A stretch of DNA of 62,000 bases. It comes from Liolophura sinensis. Lineage: Eukaryota; Mollusca; Polyplacophora; Chitonida; Chitonidae. The stretch covers positions 545,474-607,473 of the forward strand of contig NC_088298.1 of NCBI RefSeq assembly GCF_032854445.1, written 5' to 3'. A model generated the notes under the pieces. That model ran no database searches, was not told the DNA's origin, and was given only the letters and a program-made list of their open reading frames with translations. Positions 1-10,548 of this stretch are shown here, one piece after another. The position numbers and the translations under genes were made by a program. Each line of letters starts with the position of its first letter. The stretch's first letter is position 1.

Positions 1-1065
1 CCCAATTCAAAATTGGCATGCAGAATGAGCAATGTGTGTAGATTATTCACAAATAACCAGATATTGGATAAAACACTTTTAACAAAATATTTGGATGGGG
101 AAACTATGTGTGATACCTGTATTTCAGTGTTGATGGGTGCAAATCTGCATTCAGATTTGTATATGATTTCTTTAATTTTACACATACACCATTCTAAATT
201 GGCATGCTCAATCAGCAATGCATGTAGATTATTCACAAACAACCAGAAATTGGATAAAACAGTCTTAAGAAAATATTTGGTGGGGGGAAACTATGTGTTA
301 TACATGGATTTCAATGTTGATGGGTGCAAATGTTCATTCAGATCTGGACATGATTACTTTAATTTTACACACACAGTATTCAAAATTGTCATACAGAATC
401 AGCAATGCATGTACATTACTCACAAATAAACCAGCAGTTCGATAAAACTTTAGAAAAAATTTTATGGGGGGAGAAGTATGTGTCATACCTCCATTTCGAG
501 GTTGACCGATGCAAATATGCACACAGATTTGAACACAATTTCTTAATTTCACACACACACCCGATTCTCAATAAGCACGCTCAATCAGCAATGCATGCAG
601 ATCATTCATAAATAACCAGAAATTGGATAAAACAATTTTAAGAAAATGTTTGGTGTTGGAGAACTTTGTCTCATATCGGTGCTTCAATGTTAACGTGTGC
701 AAATCTGCATTCAGATTTGGATATGAATTCCTATAAATTTACACACACACCATTCAAATTGGCATGCTCAATCAGTAATGCATGTAGGCTTTCACAAATA
801 ACCAGAATTTGGATAAAGCAATTTTAATAAAGTATTTGGTGGGGGAAACTATGTGTCATACCTGTATTTTAATGTTAACGGATGCAAATCAGCATTCAGA
901 CTTGAATATGATTCCTTTAATTTCACACACACACCTTTAAAAATTGGCATGCTCAATTAGCACCAATCAGCAATGCATGTAGATTATTGACAAATAAGCA
1001 GAAGTTGGCATAAATCACTATATAGAAAATATTTGGGGGGAAATCTATTTCTCAACCTATGCCTT
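1..1065 (+). repeat. ~186-bp satellite array, block 1
   Basis: About five to six head-to-tail units of roughly 186 bp. Each unit carries the words CATTCAAAATTGGCATGC, AATGCATGTAGATTATTCAC, GGATAAAACA, AACTATGTGTCATACCTG and GCATTCAGATTTGGATATGA in the same order, starting near 5, 190, 376, 562, 750 and 935. The unit is about 62 codons long, so long open frames arise without evidence of a gene. Not treated as coding. Confidence 0.9.
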
Positions 1066-1335
1066 TAATGTTAACAGTTCACAATGTGTGGCACTAAATT
1101 AGGCCAATTAGCCCCTTTAACTCATTCCTATTCCACCAAACTCACTGGTAGAACCCTACCTTTGGTAATCACCCTACCTTTGGTAATCACCTGTCAAATT
1201 CAACCAATTCCACGGGTAACTAAGGCCCTAATCACCGTCCAATCACTTGCCGTCATTAGGCCTACTGCTTACCACAGGAGGGAAGACAACTCTGGTACAG
1301 TCGACGGTTATTGTTTACTCATCCACTTTTTCTTT
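1066..1335 (+). repeat. Spacer block repeated at 13155-13425
   Basis: A non-satellite stretch with a diverged copy at 13155-13425. Shared words include CACTAAATTAG, TTCCACCAAACTCACT, GGTAGAACCCTACCTTT, CACCGTCCAATCACTTGCCG and GACAACTCTGGTACAGT. The last word also recurs near 2061 and 13950. The satellite and this spacer therefore travel together as one larger repeat unit. No gene is visible here. Confidence 0.75.
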
Positions 1336-2279
1336 TATTATTTCATGACACCTTTTATTTCACACACACAACATTCAAAATTGACATGCTCAATCAGGAA
1401 TGCATGTAGATTATTCTTAAATAATCAGAAGTTCCATAACCATTTGTAAAAAATTATTTCATGCGGGAAACTATGTGTCATACCTGTACTTTAATGTTAA
1501 TTGGTGCGAAAACAGCAATTAGATTTGGATAGGATTCCTTTAATTTCACACACACACCATTCAAAAGTTGCATGCTCAATTAGCAATGCATGTAGATTAT
1601 TCACAAATGACCAGAATTTTCGATTAAATAATTTTAAGAAAATATTTGGTGGGGGAAACTGTGTCATACCTGTATTTCAATGTCGAGGTGTACAAATCTG
1701 CATTCAGATTTGTATAACGATTCCTTTAATTTTACACACACACCATTCAAAGTTGGCATGCTCAATTAGCAATGCATGTAGATTATTCACAAATAAGCAG
1801 AAGTTGGATAAACCACTTTTAAGAAAATATTTGGGGGAGAACTCTATCTCTCAAGCCATGTCTTTAATGTTGATTGCTGAAAATCTTCATTTAGATCTGG
1901 ACACAGACACACCAAATAAAATTCCCATGCAGAATCAGCAGTGTATGTACATTACTCACAAATAAACAGCAGTTTGATAAAACGTTTATAAAAAAATTTG
2001 TGGGGGGTAAACTATGTGTCATACCCGTGTTTCATACCCCATCGCTTGACACAGAAGGGGAGACAACTCTGGTACAGTTTTTCGTTTCATCATTTTATTA
2101 AACCTTTCATTTTACACATACAACATTCAAAATTCCCATGCAGAATCAGCAATGCATGTACATTACTCACAAATAAATAGTACTTTGATAAAAGGTGTAT
2201 AAAAAATTATATGGGGGGAAAGTATGTGTCATACTTCTATTTCGAGGTTGACAGGTGGAAATGTGCATTCAGAATTGGA
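1336..2279 (+). repeat. ~186-bp satellite array, block 2
   Basis: Further units of the same satellite, near 1370, 1556, 1743, 1911 and 2122, plus another copy of the GACAACTCTGGTACAGT spacer word near 2061. The array is cut at 2279 by retrotransposon copy A and resumes at 8151. Confidence 0.88.
2265..2279. repeat. TSD of copy A, left
   Basis: GCATTCAGAATTGGA at 2265-2279 is identical to 8151-8165 on the other side of copy A. This defines both ends of the insertion exactly. Confidence 0.93.
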
Positions 2280-2538
2280 ATGAATGAATGAATGAATGAT
2301 TATGGCTTAACGCCACATCGGCAATATTTCAGCCATACCGTGGCGAGAACAAGGTGAAAGCAAGAGACGATTAAGGTTTTCGATATGACAATATGAACAC
2401 CAAAAGTAAAACAAAAAGTACAGACGTGATTAAAATCGAATAAAAGAAAAATAAGATTTAAAACTCGAAAACCAGGGTTAGAGTACATGTATAAATATAT
2501 ATAACTGTTTATCTATAGATATCCATGACAATTAAAAT
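2280..2538 (-). other. Copy A 3' UTR and tail
   Basis: Non-coding 3' end of copy A. It contains the plus-strand words ATTATGGCTTAACGCCACAT and CGGCAATATTTCAGCC next to the AATG repeats. The same tail is present at the 3' end of copy C (24779-24850) and as an isolated 61-bp insertion at 56991-57051. Copy B lacks it. Confidence 0.85.
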
Positions 2539-3090
2539 TTATATTTTATGATATAGGCCAATGGCCTTTAAATAATTTATGACAACATCGCCAGCGATGC
2601 TGTCAAACAAATCATATATAGAGTTGACTGTGTAGAATCTCTGCCGAACATGGGCAAAGTCTACACAGTCAACCAGAATATGTTTGATGCCATATTGAGC
2701 ATCACATCCAACACACTCGGGAGCACTGCTCCCATCCAAGATGAAATTGTGTGTCAGATGAGAATGTCCAATACGGCATCTGGTTAAAACGACTTGGTCT
2801 CTACGAGACATATCAAATGTATATGAATTATAGCCAATGACCGGATGAATGGCATGCAGTTTATTATGGACCTGCAAGTTCCATTCACCCTGCCAAAGGC
2901 CACGAATATATTTAAGAATATTGGACTTCATGTCAGTATAAGGGATTTTTATCTTAGATATGGGTTTATTTAGGGCAGCTTTCGCCTCCCTGTCTGCGAC
3001 TGTGTTTCCATGGATACCAATATGACTTGGTATCCAGCAGAATATAATATCTTTACCTCTTCTAATTAATTTCCTATGTATAGCAAATTT
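2539..3090 (-). pseudogene. Copy A ORF2: RNase H end and C-terminus
   Basis: Minus-strand open frame that continues the RNase H domain after a frameshift near 3090. It reads WIPSHIGIHGNTVADREAKA, where the Asp of VAD is the fourth RNase H acid, and then a tail with the Cys/His-spaced motif CVGCDAQYGIKHILVDC. The same tail occurs in copies B (15.4-15.9 kb) and C (24998-25456), so this is a real coding end rather than chance. It is out of frame with the upstream RT ORF because of one apparent base insertion or deletion; repeat copy B reads through the same place as ALQRKLIKRGKD. Confidence 0.85.
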
Positions 3091-4810
3091 GAAGGATCAA
3101 GGGATTTTTAAATTTATTATTCTGTATTGCCAATAGGCAAGACAACGAGTCAGTGCATATCATTGCCCTCTGGGCACACCCAGAAGAAACATATGATAAG
3201 GCCAGGAGTATAGCTCTTGCCTGGGCAGAGAATATTGAAGAAGAGGATGGAAGACGAAAGGAAGAGACCCGCTGCTCTAAGACAGCCGCAGTCGCAACCC
3301 TGTCCCCATCCTTCGACCCGTCAGTATATATAAATTTATAATCCGTATAATTAGCTTTAATTTCAGCAAAACCTTGCTGAATTATAAGAGGATTTGTATT
3401 CGATTTATTATATTTACGTAGATCAAATATTAGTTTTGGTTGCGGGAGAAGCCATGGAGGAGACTCCGGAAAAGACACCGGAGCTATATCATCCAGCTTG
3501 ATGTTACCTCCCACAATATGGTCCTGTATACGAAGACCGAACGAAGGGATCTTGTTAGGACATTTAGTATATTTGTCTACATATAATGGATTGAAAACAC
3601 AGTCGTAGGCAGGGTTTGTTGGATGAGCTTTAAGCTTTGTACTATATTGAAGGCTAAGTTTTACACGTCGGTGATATAAAGAAGGTTCATTAGCCTCCAC
3701 GTATAAACTTTCTACTGATGAGGTTCTAAAAGCACCAAGGCTGAGCCTCAAACCTTGGTGATGAACGGGATCCAACATTTTAATGTACGACTTCCTAGCG
3801 GAACCGTAAATGATGGATCCATAGTCCAATTTAGACCTCACCAGAGAGCGATATAAATTAAGTAAAACTGATCGGTCAGCACCCCAATCGGTGCTAGACA
3901 CGACCTTAATTATATCGAGAGCCTTTGTACATTTAGCTTTAAGCATTTTCATGTGAGGTATAAAAGATAGCTTACTATCAAATATTATACCTAAAAATTT
4001 TGTTTCTCCAACAATTTTAATCTGTTCACCACAAAAAGTAAGCTCAGGGTCAAGATGAAGTTTCCGTTTATTACAAAAATGCATACCGACGGTTTTAGAC
4101 GTTGAAAATCTAAAACCGTTTTCAGTTGCCCATTTCTCGATCTTATTGAGACAAAGCTGCAACTGACGTTCGATATTATTCATGTTCTTAGCTCGGTAGC
4201 ATATAAGGAAATCATCGACGTATAAAGAACCCTCTGTGCCAGATGTTAATGTTTTTGCTAGGCTATTTATTTTTATGCTGAACAGAGTTGGCGATAGAAT
4301 ACTGCCCTGGGGTACACCCATTTCCTGCTCATAAGAGTCAGAATGAGTGGACCCCACCCGTACCTTAAACTGACGATCAGATAAAAATTTGGATATAAAT
4401 ATAGGTAAGCGACCTTTTAGACCCATATTCGCGAGATCTTTTAAAATACCATATTTCCATGTGGTGTCGTAAGCCTTTTCAAGGTCAAAAAATATGGACA
4501 CCACATGTTCGTTATTGATGAAGCCATCGCGAATAAAAGTTTCGAATCGAACAAGGTGATCCATGGTAGATCTACCTTGCCGAAAACCGCATTGAATATT
4601 AGATAAAAGCTTGTTGGTTTCAAGAAACCAAACAAGTCTATCATTAATCATCCGTTCCATAGTCTTACAGACACAGCTGGTAAGAGCTATGGGACGGTAA
4701 TTATTTGGATCAGTATGATCCTTACCCGGTTTGGGCACCGGAATAATACACGCCTCCCTCCATGATGGTGGAAAATTATCAGTTATCCAAATATTATTAA
4801 GCAAGTCCAA
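3074..4810 (-). pseudogene. Copy A ORF2: reverse transcriptase and start of RNase H
   Basis: A 578-aa open frame. Reverse transcriptase motifs in order are GFRQGRSTMDHLV (about 75-87), SIFFDLEKAYDTTW (105-118, catalytic Asp), GVPQGSILSPTLF (165-177), YVDD (197-200, catalytic pair) and TKFLGIIFDSKLSF. RNase H begins at YTDGS (about 495) and has a later acid in CTDSLSC. The second RNase H acid appears lost: this copy has SAQARAILLAL where copy C has SAEARAILLAL. In the intact element this frame would be continuous with the endonuclease ORF upstream; a one-base deletion near 4890, relative to copy C, breaks it. Synthesises cDNA by target-primed reverse transcription. Confidence 0.93.
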
Positions 4811-4842
4811 GAGAGTCTCCAGTGGCTCAGGTGGTAAATGGT

Positions 4843-6231
4843 TCAGAAACTTATAATATACATTATCAGGACCACAGGCAGTATCGTGGGCCTTTTTAAT
4901 GCAATTCTAAGTTCCTCGATATTAAAAGGATGATTATAATCTTCTAAATTCTTAGAAGAAAAGGGCAATTTAATTTTCTCCTTCTGGTTTTTAATACGTT
5001 GGAATTCTTTAGAGTAATTCTCAGAAGAAGATTTGTTTGAAATTGTTTCAGCTAGTTTATTTGCTATATCGGGTGGAGAAGTTAAAATATTATCTCCATC
5101 TTTTAAATGCTGAACTTTTGCTTTATTATTTTTGCCCTTAAGTTTCTGAACCATGTTCCAGACCTTACGCATGGGTGTTTTTGACGTAATGCCTGAAACA
5201 AAGTTCCGCCAACAAGAACGTCTCTTGGACTTGAGTAATCGACGAGCCTTAGCTCGAAAAATACGAACCTGGTTTAAGTTATTATCAGTAGGACATGTAT
5301 TAAAATTTCGCTCGGCCTTTTTGCGGTCTTTAATGGCTTTGCGACAGTCCTTATCATCCCAGGGTTTGCTTTTGGATTTGGGATTTGTCGAGGTTTTAGG
5401 GATAGTTCTATCGGCAGCTCGTAAAACAAGCTCGTTAAATTTTAATATTGGATCATCTGCTGCATTGAGAGTTTCTGGGGTGATATCGGCCTCACAGAAC
5501 ATCTCAAATGCAATCCAATCTGCTTTATCGAATTTCCACCTAGCTACACGTTCTAAAGAATTAGAAGTGATATGCTCTAGGATTATAGGAAAATGGTCAC
5601 TACCACAAAGATCGTCATGCACCTTCCAACAAAAATCTGGGAGAAGTGATGGATCCGTGATAGTGAGATCGATAGCAGAATAAGTGCCGTTACCTGGATG
5701 TAAATAGGTATTAGAACCATCATTGAAATAACACAGTTCACCATTCGATAAGAAGTCTTCGATTATCTTGCCCTTATTATTTATGTTGTTACTGCCCCAT
5801 AGGGGGTTATGTGAATTAAAATCTCCCAGTATTATAAACGCTTTAGGTAACTGTTCTTTTAAATTGTGTAACTGAAAAGCTGACAAAGAGGTGTTCGGAG
5901 GTATATACACCGAACATAATGTGACTGTTTCATATAATGAAACACGAACGGCCACAGCTTGAAGCTCTGTATCCAGAGCTATAGGGCTGTGGATAATATT
6001 GTTATTTATGAAGATCGAGGAGCCGCCTGCAGCTCGCTCTTCTTCAATACAATATGTGCTATAAAGGGAATAATTTTTAAGAGTTATTTTATCTTTGTCA
6101 GATGTCTTCAGGTGAGTTTCCTGAAGACACAGGGCAACTGGATTGAAAGATTGAACTAGCTGTGTTATTTCAATAAAATTTGCCTTAAGACCTCGACAAT
6201 TCCACTGTATAATTTTATCTAAGGAAGACAT
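4843..6231 (-). pseudogene. Copy A ORF2: APE-type endonuclease part
   Basis: A 462-aa frame starting at ATG 6231-6229. It overlaps the ORF1 stop by one base (TAATG), an arrangement expected to give coupled termination and re-initiation. Apurinic-endonuclease motifs are QWNCRG (metal-binding Asn at 11), LCLQETHL (Glu 38), VYIPPN (about 109), ILGDFNSHNPLWGS (about 134-147) and the catalytic SDHFPI (211-216). The endonuclease nicks the target so that the RT can prime. The frame ends in a short aberrant tail after the frameshift near 4890; copy C reads KAHDTACGPDNVYYKFL at the same place. Confidence 0.93.
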
Positions 6232-7547
6232 TATGGAGGTAGGCGTATAGGAGATTTATGCTTGGACCGAGGTCGACCCTTCCTTGGAGATTGGCTGCAA
6301 GATCTCCCTGGTGCGGGTGATGTATCCATCACCTCCGCGTCTGATGTTGAAGGATCGACATCCTCCAACGATCCAAACCTATTAAAAGTTTGGATAGGGT
6401 CCCTGGTGGCCTTGGAAGAACGTTCCACAGGACCACTAGGTTTAATATTATTATTCATATTATTAGTTGCTTTGCTTGGCTTTTTGTCTGGGAATTTATT
6501 AGGTTCAGCTGTTTTACGTTGTTCTATATTTTTGGGAGTTTCGGAACTTGTTGATATAGTTTGTGTAGAACAAGAACTATATTTAGGCTGGGCTGCAGGT
6601 TTAACAGAAGTTTGAGCGGATATGGTTTGGGGCTGATCGTTTCCAATTGGCCAAGTGAGTGATGTCTGAGTAGCAACAGATGTTGTAACTCGCTTGACCA
6701 CATTTGAAAACAAAGCCTGTGATGTATTGCACACTAATTTGCGTGCTTCCTGGTACGGGATGTTATTTTTAACTTTTAAAGTAACTATCTGTTTTTCTTT
6801 TAGGAATAATGGACAGTCTTTAGAGGAGGCCATATGATCCCCACTGCAATTACAGCATTTAAATGTGTCACTGCAGTCGAAACCCTCATGACCTTCCTTC
6901 CCGCATCGGAAACAAATCAATTTATTTATACATTGGCCCTTGCCGTGACCAAATTTTTGGCACGTAAAACACCTTGTCGGGTTGGGAATGTACAGGTCAA
7001 CGCGAACCCTGTACGGGCCAATGTAAATGGATGACGGAAGTGATGTGCTGTTGAATGTTAATAAGTAAGTGTTGAGTTTAATGATGTTGCCAGATTTTTT
7101 CGTAACGAAACGTTTTACATTGGTAACACCCTCAGACTTTAATTCAGCACAAATTTGTTCTTCAGACAGGTCAATCAGATCCCGATCCCTGTCCCGTATG
7201 ATGCCCTTGCAACTATTTAGGGATTTATGTGGCGATGCAAAAACAGGCACGTCCAAAACGGAATTCAATGATAATAAATTGAATGCCTGCTGTTTTCGGA
7301 AACATTCAATAAGGATATCGCCAGATCTTAATTTTTTAACATTTTTAACTTTACCAGCTGAACCTTCTATTGTTTTTTTAAGAGCGAATGGATCAAGTTT
7401 AGACGCAGGACGTTGGTCGTTTTTCGTTGATAAAACAATGAAAGCCGGCCAACTGTCCGCTCCATTGCCTATTTCCAGAAATTCCTCATTTTTACGTTTT
7501 TTTGCGATGTTTACTGGAGCATTTGAAATAGTTTGTGAGGAAGACAT
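6231..7547 (-). CDS. Copy A ORF1, Gag-like zinc-knuckle protein
   Basis: Intact 438-aa ORF1, expected to bind the element RNA in the retrotransposition particle. It has three knuckles: CFTCQKFGHGKGQC (193-206) and CFRCGKEGHEGFDC (212-225), both C-x2-C-x4-H-x4-C, then CCNCSGDHMASSKDC (231-245, C-x2-C-x3-H-x6-C). This set is typical of I- and jockey-type LINEs. The N-terminal half (about 30-180) is conserved in copies B and C. The C-terminus is Pro/Ser/Lys/Arg-rich. The stop overlaps the ORF2 start. Confidence 0.93.
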   Translation of the reverse strand: MSSSQTISNAPVNIAKKRKNEEFLEIGNGADSWPAFIVLSTKNDQRPASKLDPFALKKTIEGSAGKVKNVKKLRSGDILIECFRKQQAFNLLSLNSVLDVPVFASPHKSLNSCKGIIRDRDRDLIDLSEEQICAELKSEGVTNVKRFVTKKSGNIIKLNTYLLTFNSTSLPSSIYIGPYRVRVDLYIPNPTRCFTCQKFGHGKGQCINKLICFRCGKEGHEGFDCSDTFKCCNCSGDHMASSKDCPLFLKEKQIVTLKVKNNIPYQEARKLVCNTSQALFSNVVKRVTTSVATQTSLTWPIGNDQPQTISAQTSVKPAAQPKYSSCSTQTISTSSETPKNIEQRKTAEPNKFPDKKPSKATNNMNNNIKPSGPVERSSKATRDPIQTFNRFGSLEDVDPSTSDAEVMDTSPAPGRSCSQSPRKGRPRSKHKSPIRLPP

Positions 7548-8150
7548 AATTGATATAGTAAGAATTCACCTTACGTGTCCCCCACCCGCCACGGAGTGCC
7601 AACAAGGGCGAATCTACCTCTGCGGATGTCCAGCAGAAATTAGAAACAGGGAATCCACGCAAGGTATACTCGAACAAATTGAGTTATACCGACAAGGTTA
7701 AACTCAATCTACTCGATTGACCCATTAGCCACCGCCTTCTACATCGATCCCAGAGAAGAGCATTTGGGGAAATACCAATTTCACATCACAGTAAGTGAAA
7801 GAAATGACCAACGAGATCATCTGTAGGGCTTGACGTGACCAGCCGATTGATCGGACCGGGCCCATCCGACCTCCCGTCTCTCTCCAAGTAAGGGCCAAAG
7901 TGGCGTGTTGGGCGTGAGGATCTCGCAAGACCAACCCACCCTCAGTCACCAGGATCCCGTCCTCATAGATTACGGGTCGCAACCCACGGCAAACAGGTCG
8001 CTCCCCGGTTGCCTCTCACACAACCGAGAAGATGTGAGCCTATTATATTCACCGGGCTCACACAGGAGAGCTCTAGGTTAGTCGACTTTTACGACAAGCT
8101 TGCCTAGAGGGCTGAGGTCCTATTCTTATCACCCCGGAAACCCCACGGGG
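7548..8150 (-). other. Copy A 5' UTR
   Basis: About 600 bp from the 5' end (CCCCGTGGGGTTTCCGG at 8150) to the ORF1 start. Nearly identical segments occur at the 5' ends of copy B (22450-23085) and copy C (29800-30400), including GTGAGCCCGGTGAATATAAT and ACCCATTAGCCACCGCC. As LINE promoters are internal, the promoter probably lies here. The strong conservation among three copies marks it as part of the element and not as flank. Confidence 0.85.
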
Positions 8151-8165
8151 GCATTCAGAATTGGA
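8151..8165. repeat. TSD of copy A, right
   Basis: GCATTCAGAATTGGA, identical to 2265-2279. The interrupted satellite unit resumes here. Confidence 0.93.
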
Positions 8166-8930
8166 TATCATTCCTTCAATTTCACATACACACCATTCAA
8201 CGTTGACATGCTCAATCAGTAATGCATGTAGATTATTCACAACTAATAAGAAGTTAAAAAAAAATTTTTTAAATTATTTGTTGGGGGGATGTATGTGTCA
8301 TACCTGTATTTCTATGTTGAGGGGTGCAAATCAGCATTTAGATTTGGATATGATTCCCTTAATTTCATACCCACACCATTCTAAATTGCCATGCACAATC
8401 AGCAGTGCATGTAGATTATTCACAAATAACCAGAATTTGGATAAAACAATTTTAAGAAAATATTTGATGGGGGAAACTATGTCTCATACCTGTATTTTAA
8501 TGTTAACGGATGCAAATCAGCATTCAGATTTGAATATGATTCCTTTAATTTTACACACACACCATTCAAAATTGGCATGCTCAATCACCAATGCATGTAA
8601 ATTATTCACAAACAACCAGAAATTGGATAAAAGAGTTGTAAGAAAATATTTAGTTATGGAAACTATGTGTCATACTTGTATTTCAATGTTGATGGGTGCA
8701 AATGTTCATTCAGATCTGGACATGATTCTTTTAATTTCACACACACTATTCAAAATTGGCATGCAGAATCAGCAATTCATGTACATTACTCACAAATAAA
8801 CAGTAGTTTGATAAAATGTTAATAAAAACTTTAATGGGGGGAAAAACTATGTGTCATACCTATATTTCGAGGTTGACAGGTGCAAATAGGCTTTCAGATT
8901 TGTACATGATTAAGCACACCACTATCCTGC
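8151..8930 (+). repeat. ~186-bp satellite array, block 3
   Basis: About four units of the same satellite directly right of copy A. They stay open for 212 codons (8161-8799), repeating a SHTHHSKLACSISNACRLF-like sequence about every 62 codons. No start context, intron or known domain supports a protein. Confidence 0.88.
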
Positions 8931-9225
8931 AGATCACACAGGCTGTATTTCTTTAAGGGGACATTAGCCAACATTTTGCATATTGTTTCCGACCATCGCT
9001 ACGTGGAAACTTCCCCTGGAGATGGTCTTTTGTTTTGTTTTTTTTTCTTTTGGAGGTGGGTACATTTATTTTACTGTAGCTGACACCTCAAACATTTAAC
9101 AGTTTACAGTTATTATACAACACCTATTTGCTACATAGTTCTTTCCACTCGGCAATCGCCGATACAGAACTGCCACAATTCTACATTTTTAGCAAATTCG
9201 TTCACACCTCATACATTTAACGGTT
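8931..9225. repeat. Tandem ~120-bp repeat (with 9383-9500)
   Basis: The stretch at about 9088-9192 recurs at about 9388-9482, sharing TAGTTCTTTCC, CTCGGCAAT, GCCGATACAGAACTGCCACA and ATTCTACAT. The two copies were adjacent before a SINE inserted between them at 9226-9382. 8931-9087 shows nothing recognisable. Confidence 0.75.
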
Positions 9226-9382
9226 CGGGGCCTCCGTGGCTCAGTCGGTTAACGCGCTAGCACCTGCGGATGGTCGTGGGTTTCCCCCGGGATCTGCCCG
9301 GGTTCCACCCACCATAATGCTGGCCGCCGTCGTATAAGTGAAATATTCTTGAGTACGGCGCAAAACACCAATAAAAAAAGTA
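9226..9382 (+). mobile_element. SINE, internally deleted, 16-bp TSD
   Basis: tRNA-like head CCTCCGTGGCTCAGTCGGTT joined directly to the conserved tail (GGATGGTCGTGGGTTTCCCC, then CCATAATGCTGGCCGCCGTC and GAGTACGGCG). The middle, present in full copies such as 46588-46847, is missing. It is flanked by CATACATTTAACGGTT at 9210-9225 and 9383-9398. Confidence 0.9.
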
Positions 9383-9544
9383 CATACATTTAACGGTTGA
9401 CAGTTTATATACAACACATATTCGCTATTTAGTTCTTTCCGCTCGGCAATAGCCGATACAGAACTGCCACAATTCTACATCTTGAACATTTAGAGGTTTA
9501 CTGGTAATTTACAACACCGATTCGCTACTTCCCCTCAGGCTATA

Positions 9545-9645
9545 CGTGGAAAGGTTATGGTAGTGGGTCACCATAATGCTGGCCGCCGTCGTATAACTGA
9601 AATATTCTTGAGTGCGGCGTAAAACACCAATCAAATAAATAAACC
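9545..9645 (+). mobile_element. SINE tail fragment
   Basis: 3' part of the same SINE: CCATAATGCTGGCCGCCGTC, AAATATTCTTGAGTGCGGCG, AAACACCAATCAAATAAATAA. Confidence 0.8.
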
Positions 9646-9663
9646 TAACCGCCTATGCATAAC

Positions 9664-9890
9664 TTAAAAGTCTTCCAATGACTTTTTCTTCTGCATGTTT
9701 TTTCTGCGTCTGATATCAGTTCGAATCCTGTCCGTTAACTGTTTCACAGAATACCTCTCAAGCAAATGAGACCCCTTCTCATCGTTGCCGAGCAGGGACC
9801 ACATCTGATGAGACGAAATGGGAACCAAAATCGACAGTTCGCTCGAGCACACTTCGAATAGTACGGTGACATCTTCCTTAGGCATCACCT
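9664..9890 (-). CDS. Copy 1, C-terminal exon
   Basis: Open frame ending at 9664 with a basic tail: YSVKQLTDRIRTDIRRRKN, then a Lys-rich end and stop. In the SET/YR family the C-terminus is a small SANT-like segment ending in a comparable basic helix, so this is probably the terminal exon. The upstream splice acceptor could not be fixed. Confidence 0.5.
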
Positions 9891-10106
9891 GGGGTGATGA
9901 TCGGATAGGGCTGTGGAAGGTGGCTTATACTTGCCGCCAAATGAAGATAAGTCGCCATATGTTGGACAAGTCAGGATGTCTTCTGTTTCATGTACAGCCA
10001 GTTCTGAAAAATAATTCACCAATGCAGCAGTTATAAAATCTTTTCTTCAATTTAACCACCTATTTATTCTTCAAGGTGTCTTTAAAAATATGTAAAATAA
10101 ACTCAC

Positions 10107-10196
10107 AACGTTGCGCCTTCGGACAGGACGCTGAGCCGGACATTTTCCCGTCTGGTGATAGTGGTGCAGCACACATGCTCACGTCTTCTTCTGCAC
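10107..10196 (-). CDS. Copy 1, small phase-1/1 exon
   Basis: A 90-nt candidate exon with acceptor CTTCAGTTTCAG and donor GTGAGT. It is open in phase 1 and leaves in phase 1, reading AEEDVSMCAAPLSPDGKMSG. It is the same symmetric class as the exons of the SET locus at 38-41 kb. Confidence 0.45.
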
Positions 10197-10324
10197 CTGA
10201 AACTGAAGAAAAGCCATTTCGATCAAAAAATTGTCATCATGACTTTGGCATATATACCCAAGACACAATTCCACAATAAAAACTTCTATAAATAAAAAAT
10301 AAAACTGGTATTTTAGGCCCTATT

Positions 10325-10410
10325 CACGGATATTTCACTTATATGACGGCCACTAGCATAGTGGCGAGAGGAAACCGGGCACAGCCCAGGAAACCCACAA
10401 CCATAGTAAA
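10325..10410 (-). mobile_element. SINE fragment in intron
   Basis: ATTTCACTTATATGACGGCC and GGAAACCGGGCACAGCCCAGG, the conserved SINE tail, minus orientation, diverged. Confidence 0.75.
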
Positions 10411-10416
10411 ACTTAC

Positions 10417-10548
10417 TTTTTTCCTTGGTAGGGAACACAGGCTCCTTGTACTTCCCCTTTCCCTTGTTCTTTTGTCTATCTTTGCCTTCTTCGTCTGAAG
10501 ACATCAGGGCTTGCATTCCCCGTTTCAAAAGAGGGTACTTGTCGATTA
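10417..10548 (-). CDS. Copy 1, small phase-1/1 exon
   Basis: A 132-nt exon between acceptor GCTTTCTTTCAG and donor GTAAGT. It is open only if entered in phase 1, and it leaves in phase 1. It encodes a Lys-rich linker (IDKYPLLKRGMQALMSSDEE and a KGKGKYKEP stretch). The upstream exon ends in a different phase as read here, so its connection is unproven. Confidence 0.5.

Larger units (their letters stand above)
2280..8150 (-). mobile_element. Full-length non-LTR retrotransposon, copy A
   Basis: A minus-strand element of about 5.87 kb bounded by a perfect 15-bp TSD. In the direction of transcription it has a 5' UTR (8150-7548), ORF1 with three zinc knuckles, ORF2 with an APE-type endonuclease, reverse transcriptase and RNase H, and a 3' UTR ending in an (ATTC)n tail, seen on the plus strand as AATGAATGAATG at 2280. 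APE endonuclease plus RNase H plus a three-knuckle ORF1 suggests the I/Nimb group of LINEs; clade placement is an inference. ORF2 carries two single-base frameshifts (near 4890 and 3090), so this copy is probably not autonomous, although it is otherwise well preserved. Copies B (15.4-23.1 kb) and C (24.8-30.4 kb) belong to the same family. Confidence 0.93.

Noticed and set aside
13-429. Long open frames in the satellite arrays as protein-coding genes
   Set aside because: The peptide simply repeats with the 186-bp unit, no ATG context or splice sites support it, and other units carry stops.
4441-4644. Overlapping ORFs on the opposite strand or other frames of the LINE copies (for example 3153-3341, 5153-5683, 27358-27888)
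   Set aside because: They are antisense or frame shadows of ORF1/ORF2; the recognised motifs all lie in the minus-strand frames.
9227-9260. Heads reading CCTCCGTGGCTCAGTCGGTT as tRNA genes
   Set aside because: They are tRNA-derived SINE heads; the cloverleaf 3' half is replaced by the SINE body in every copy.
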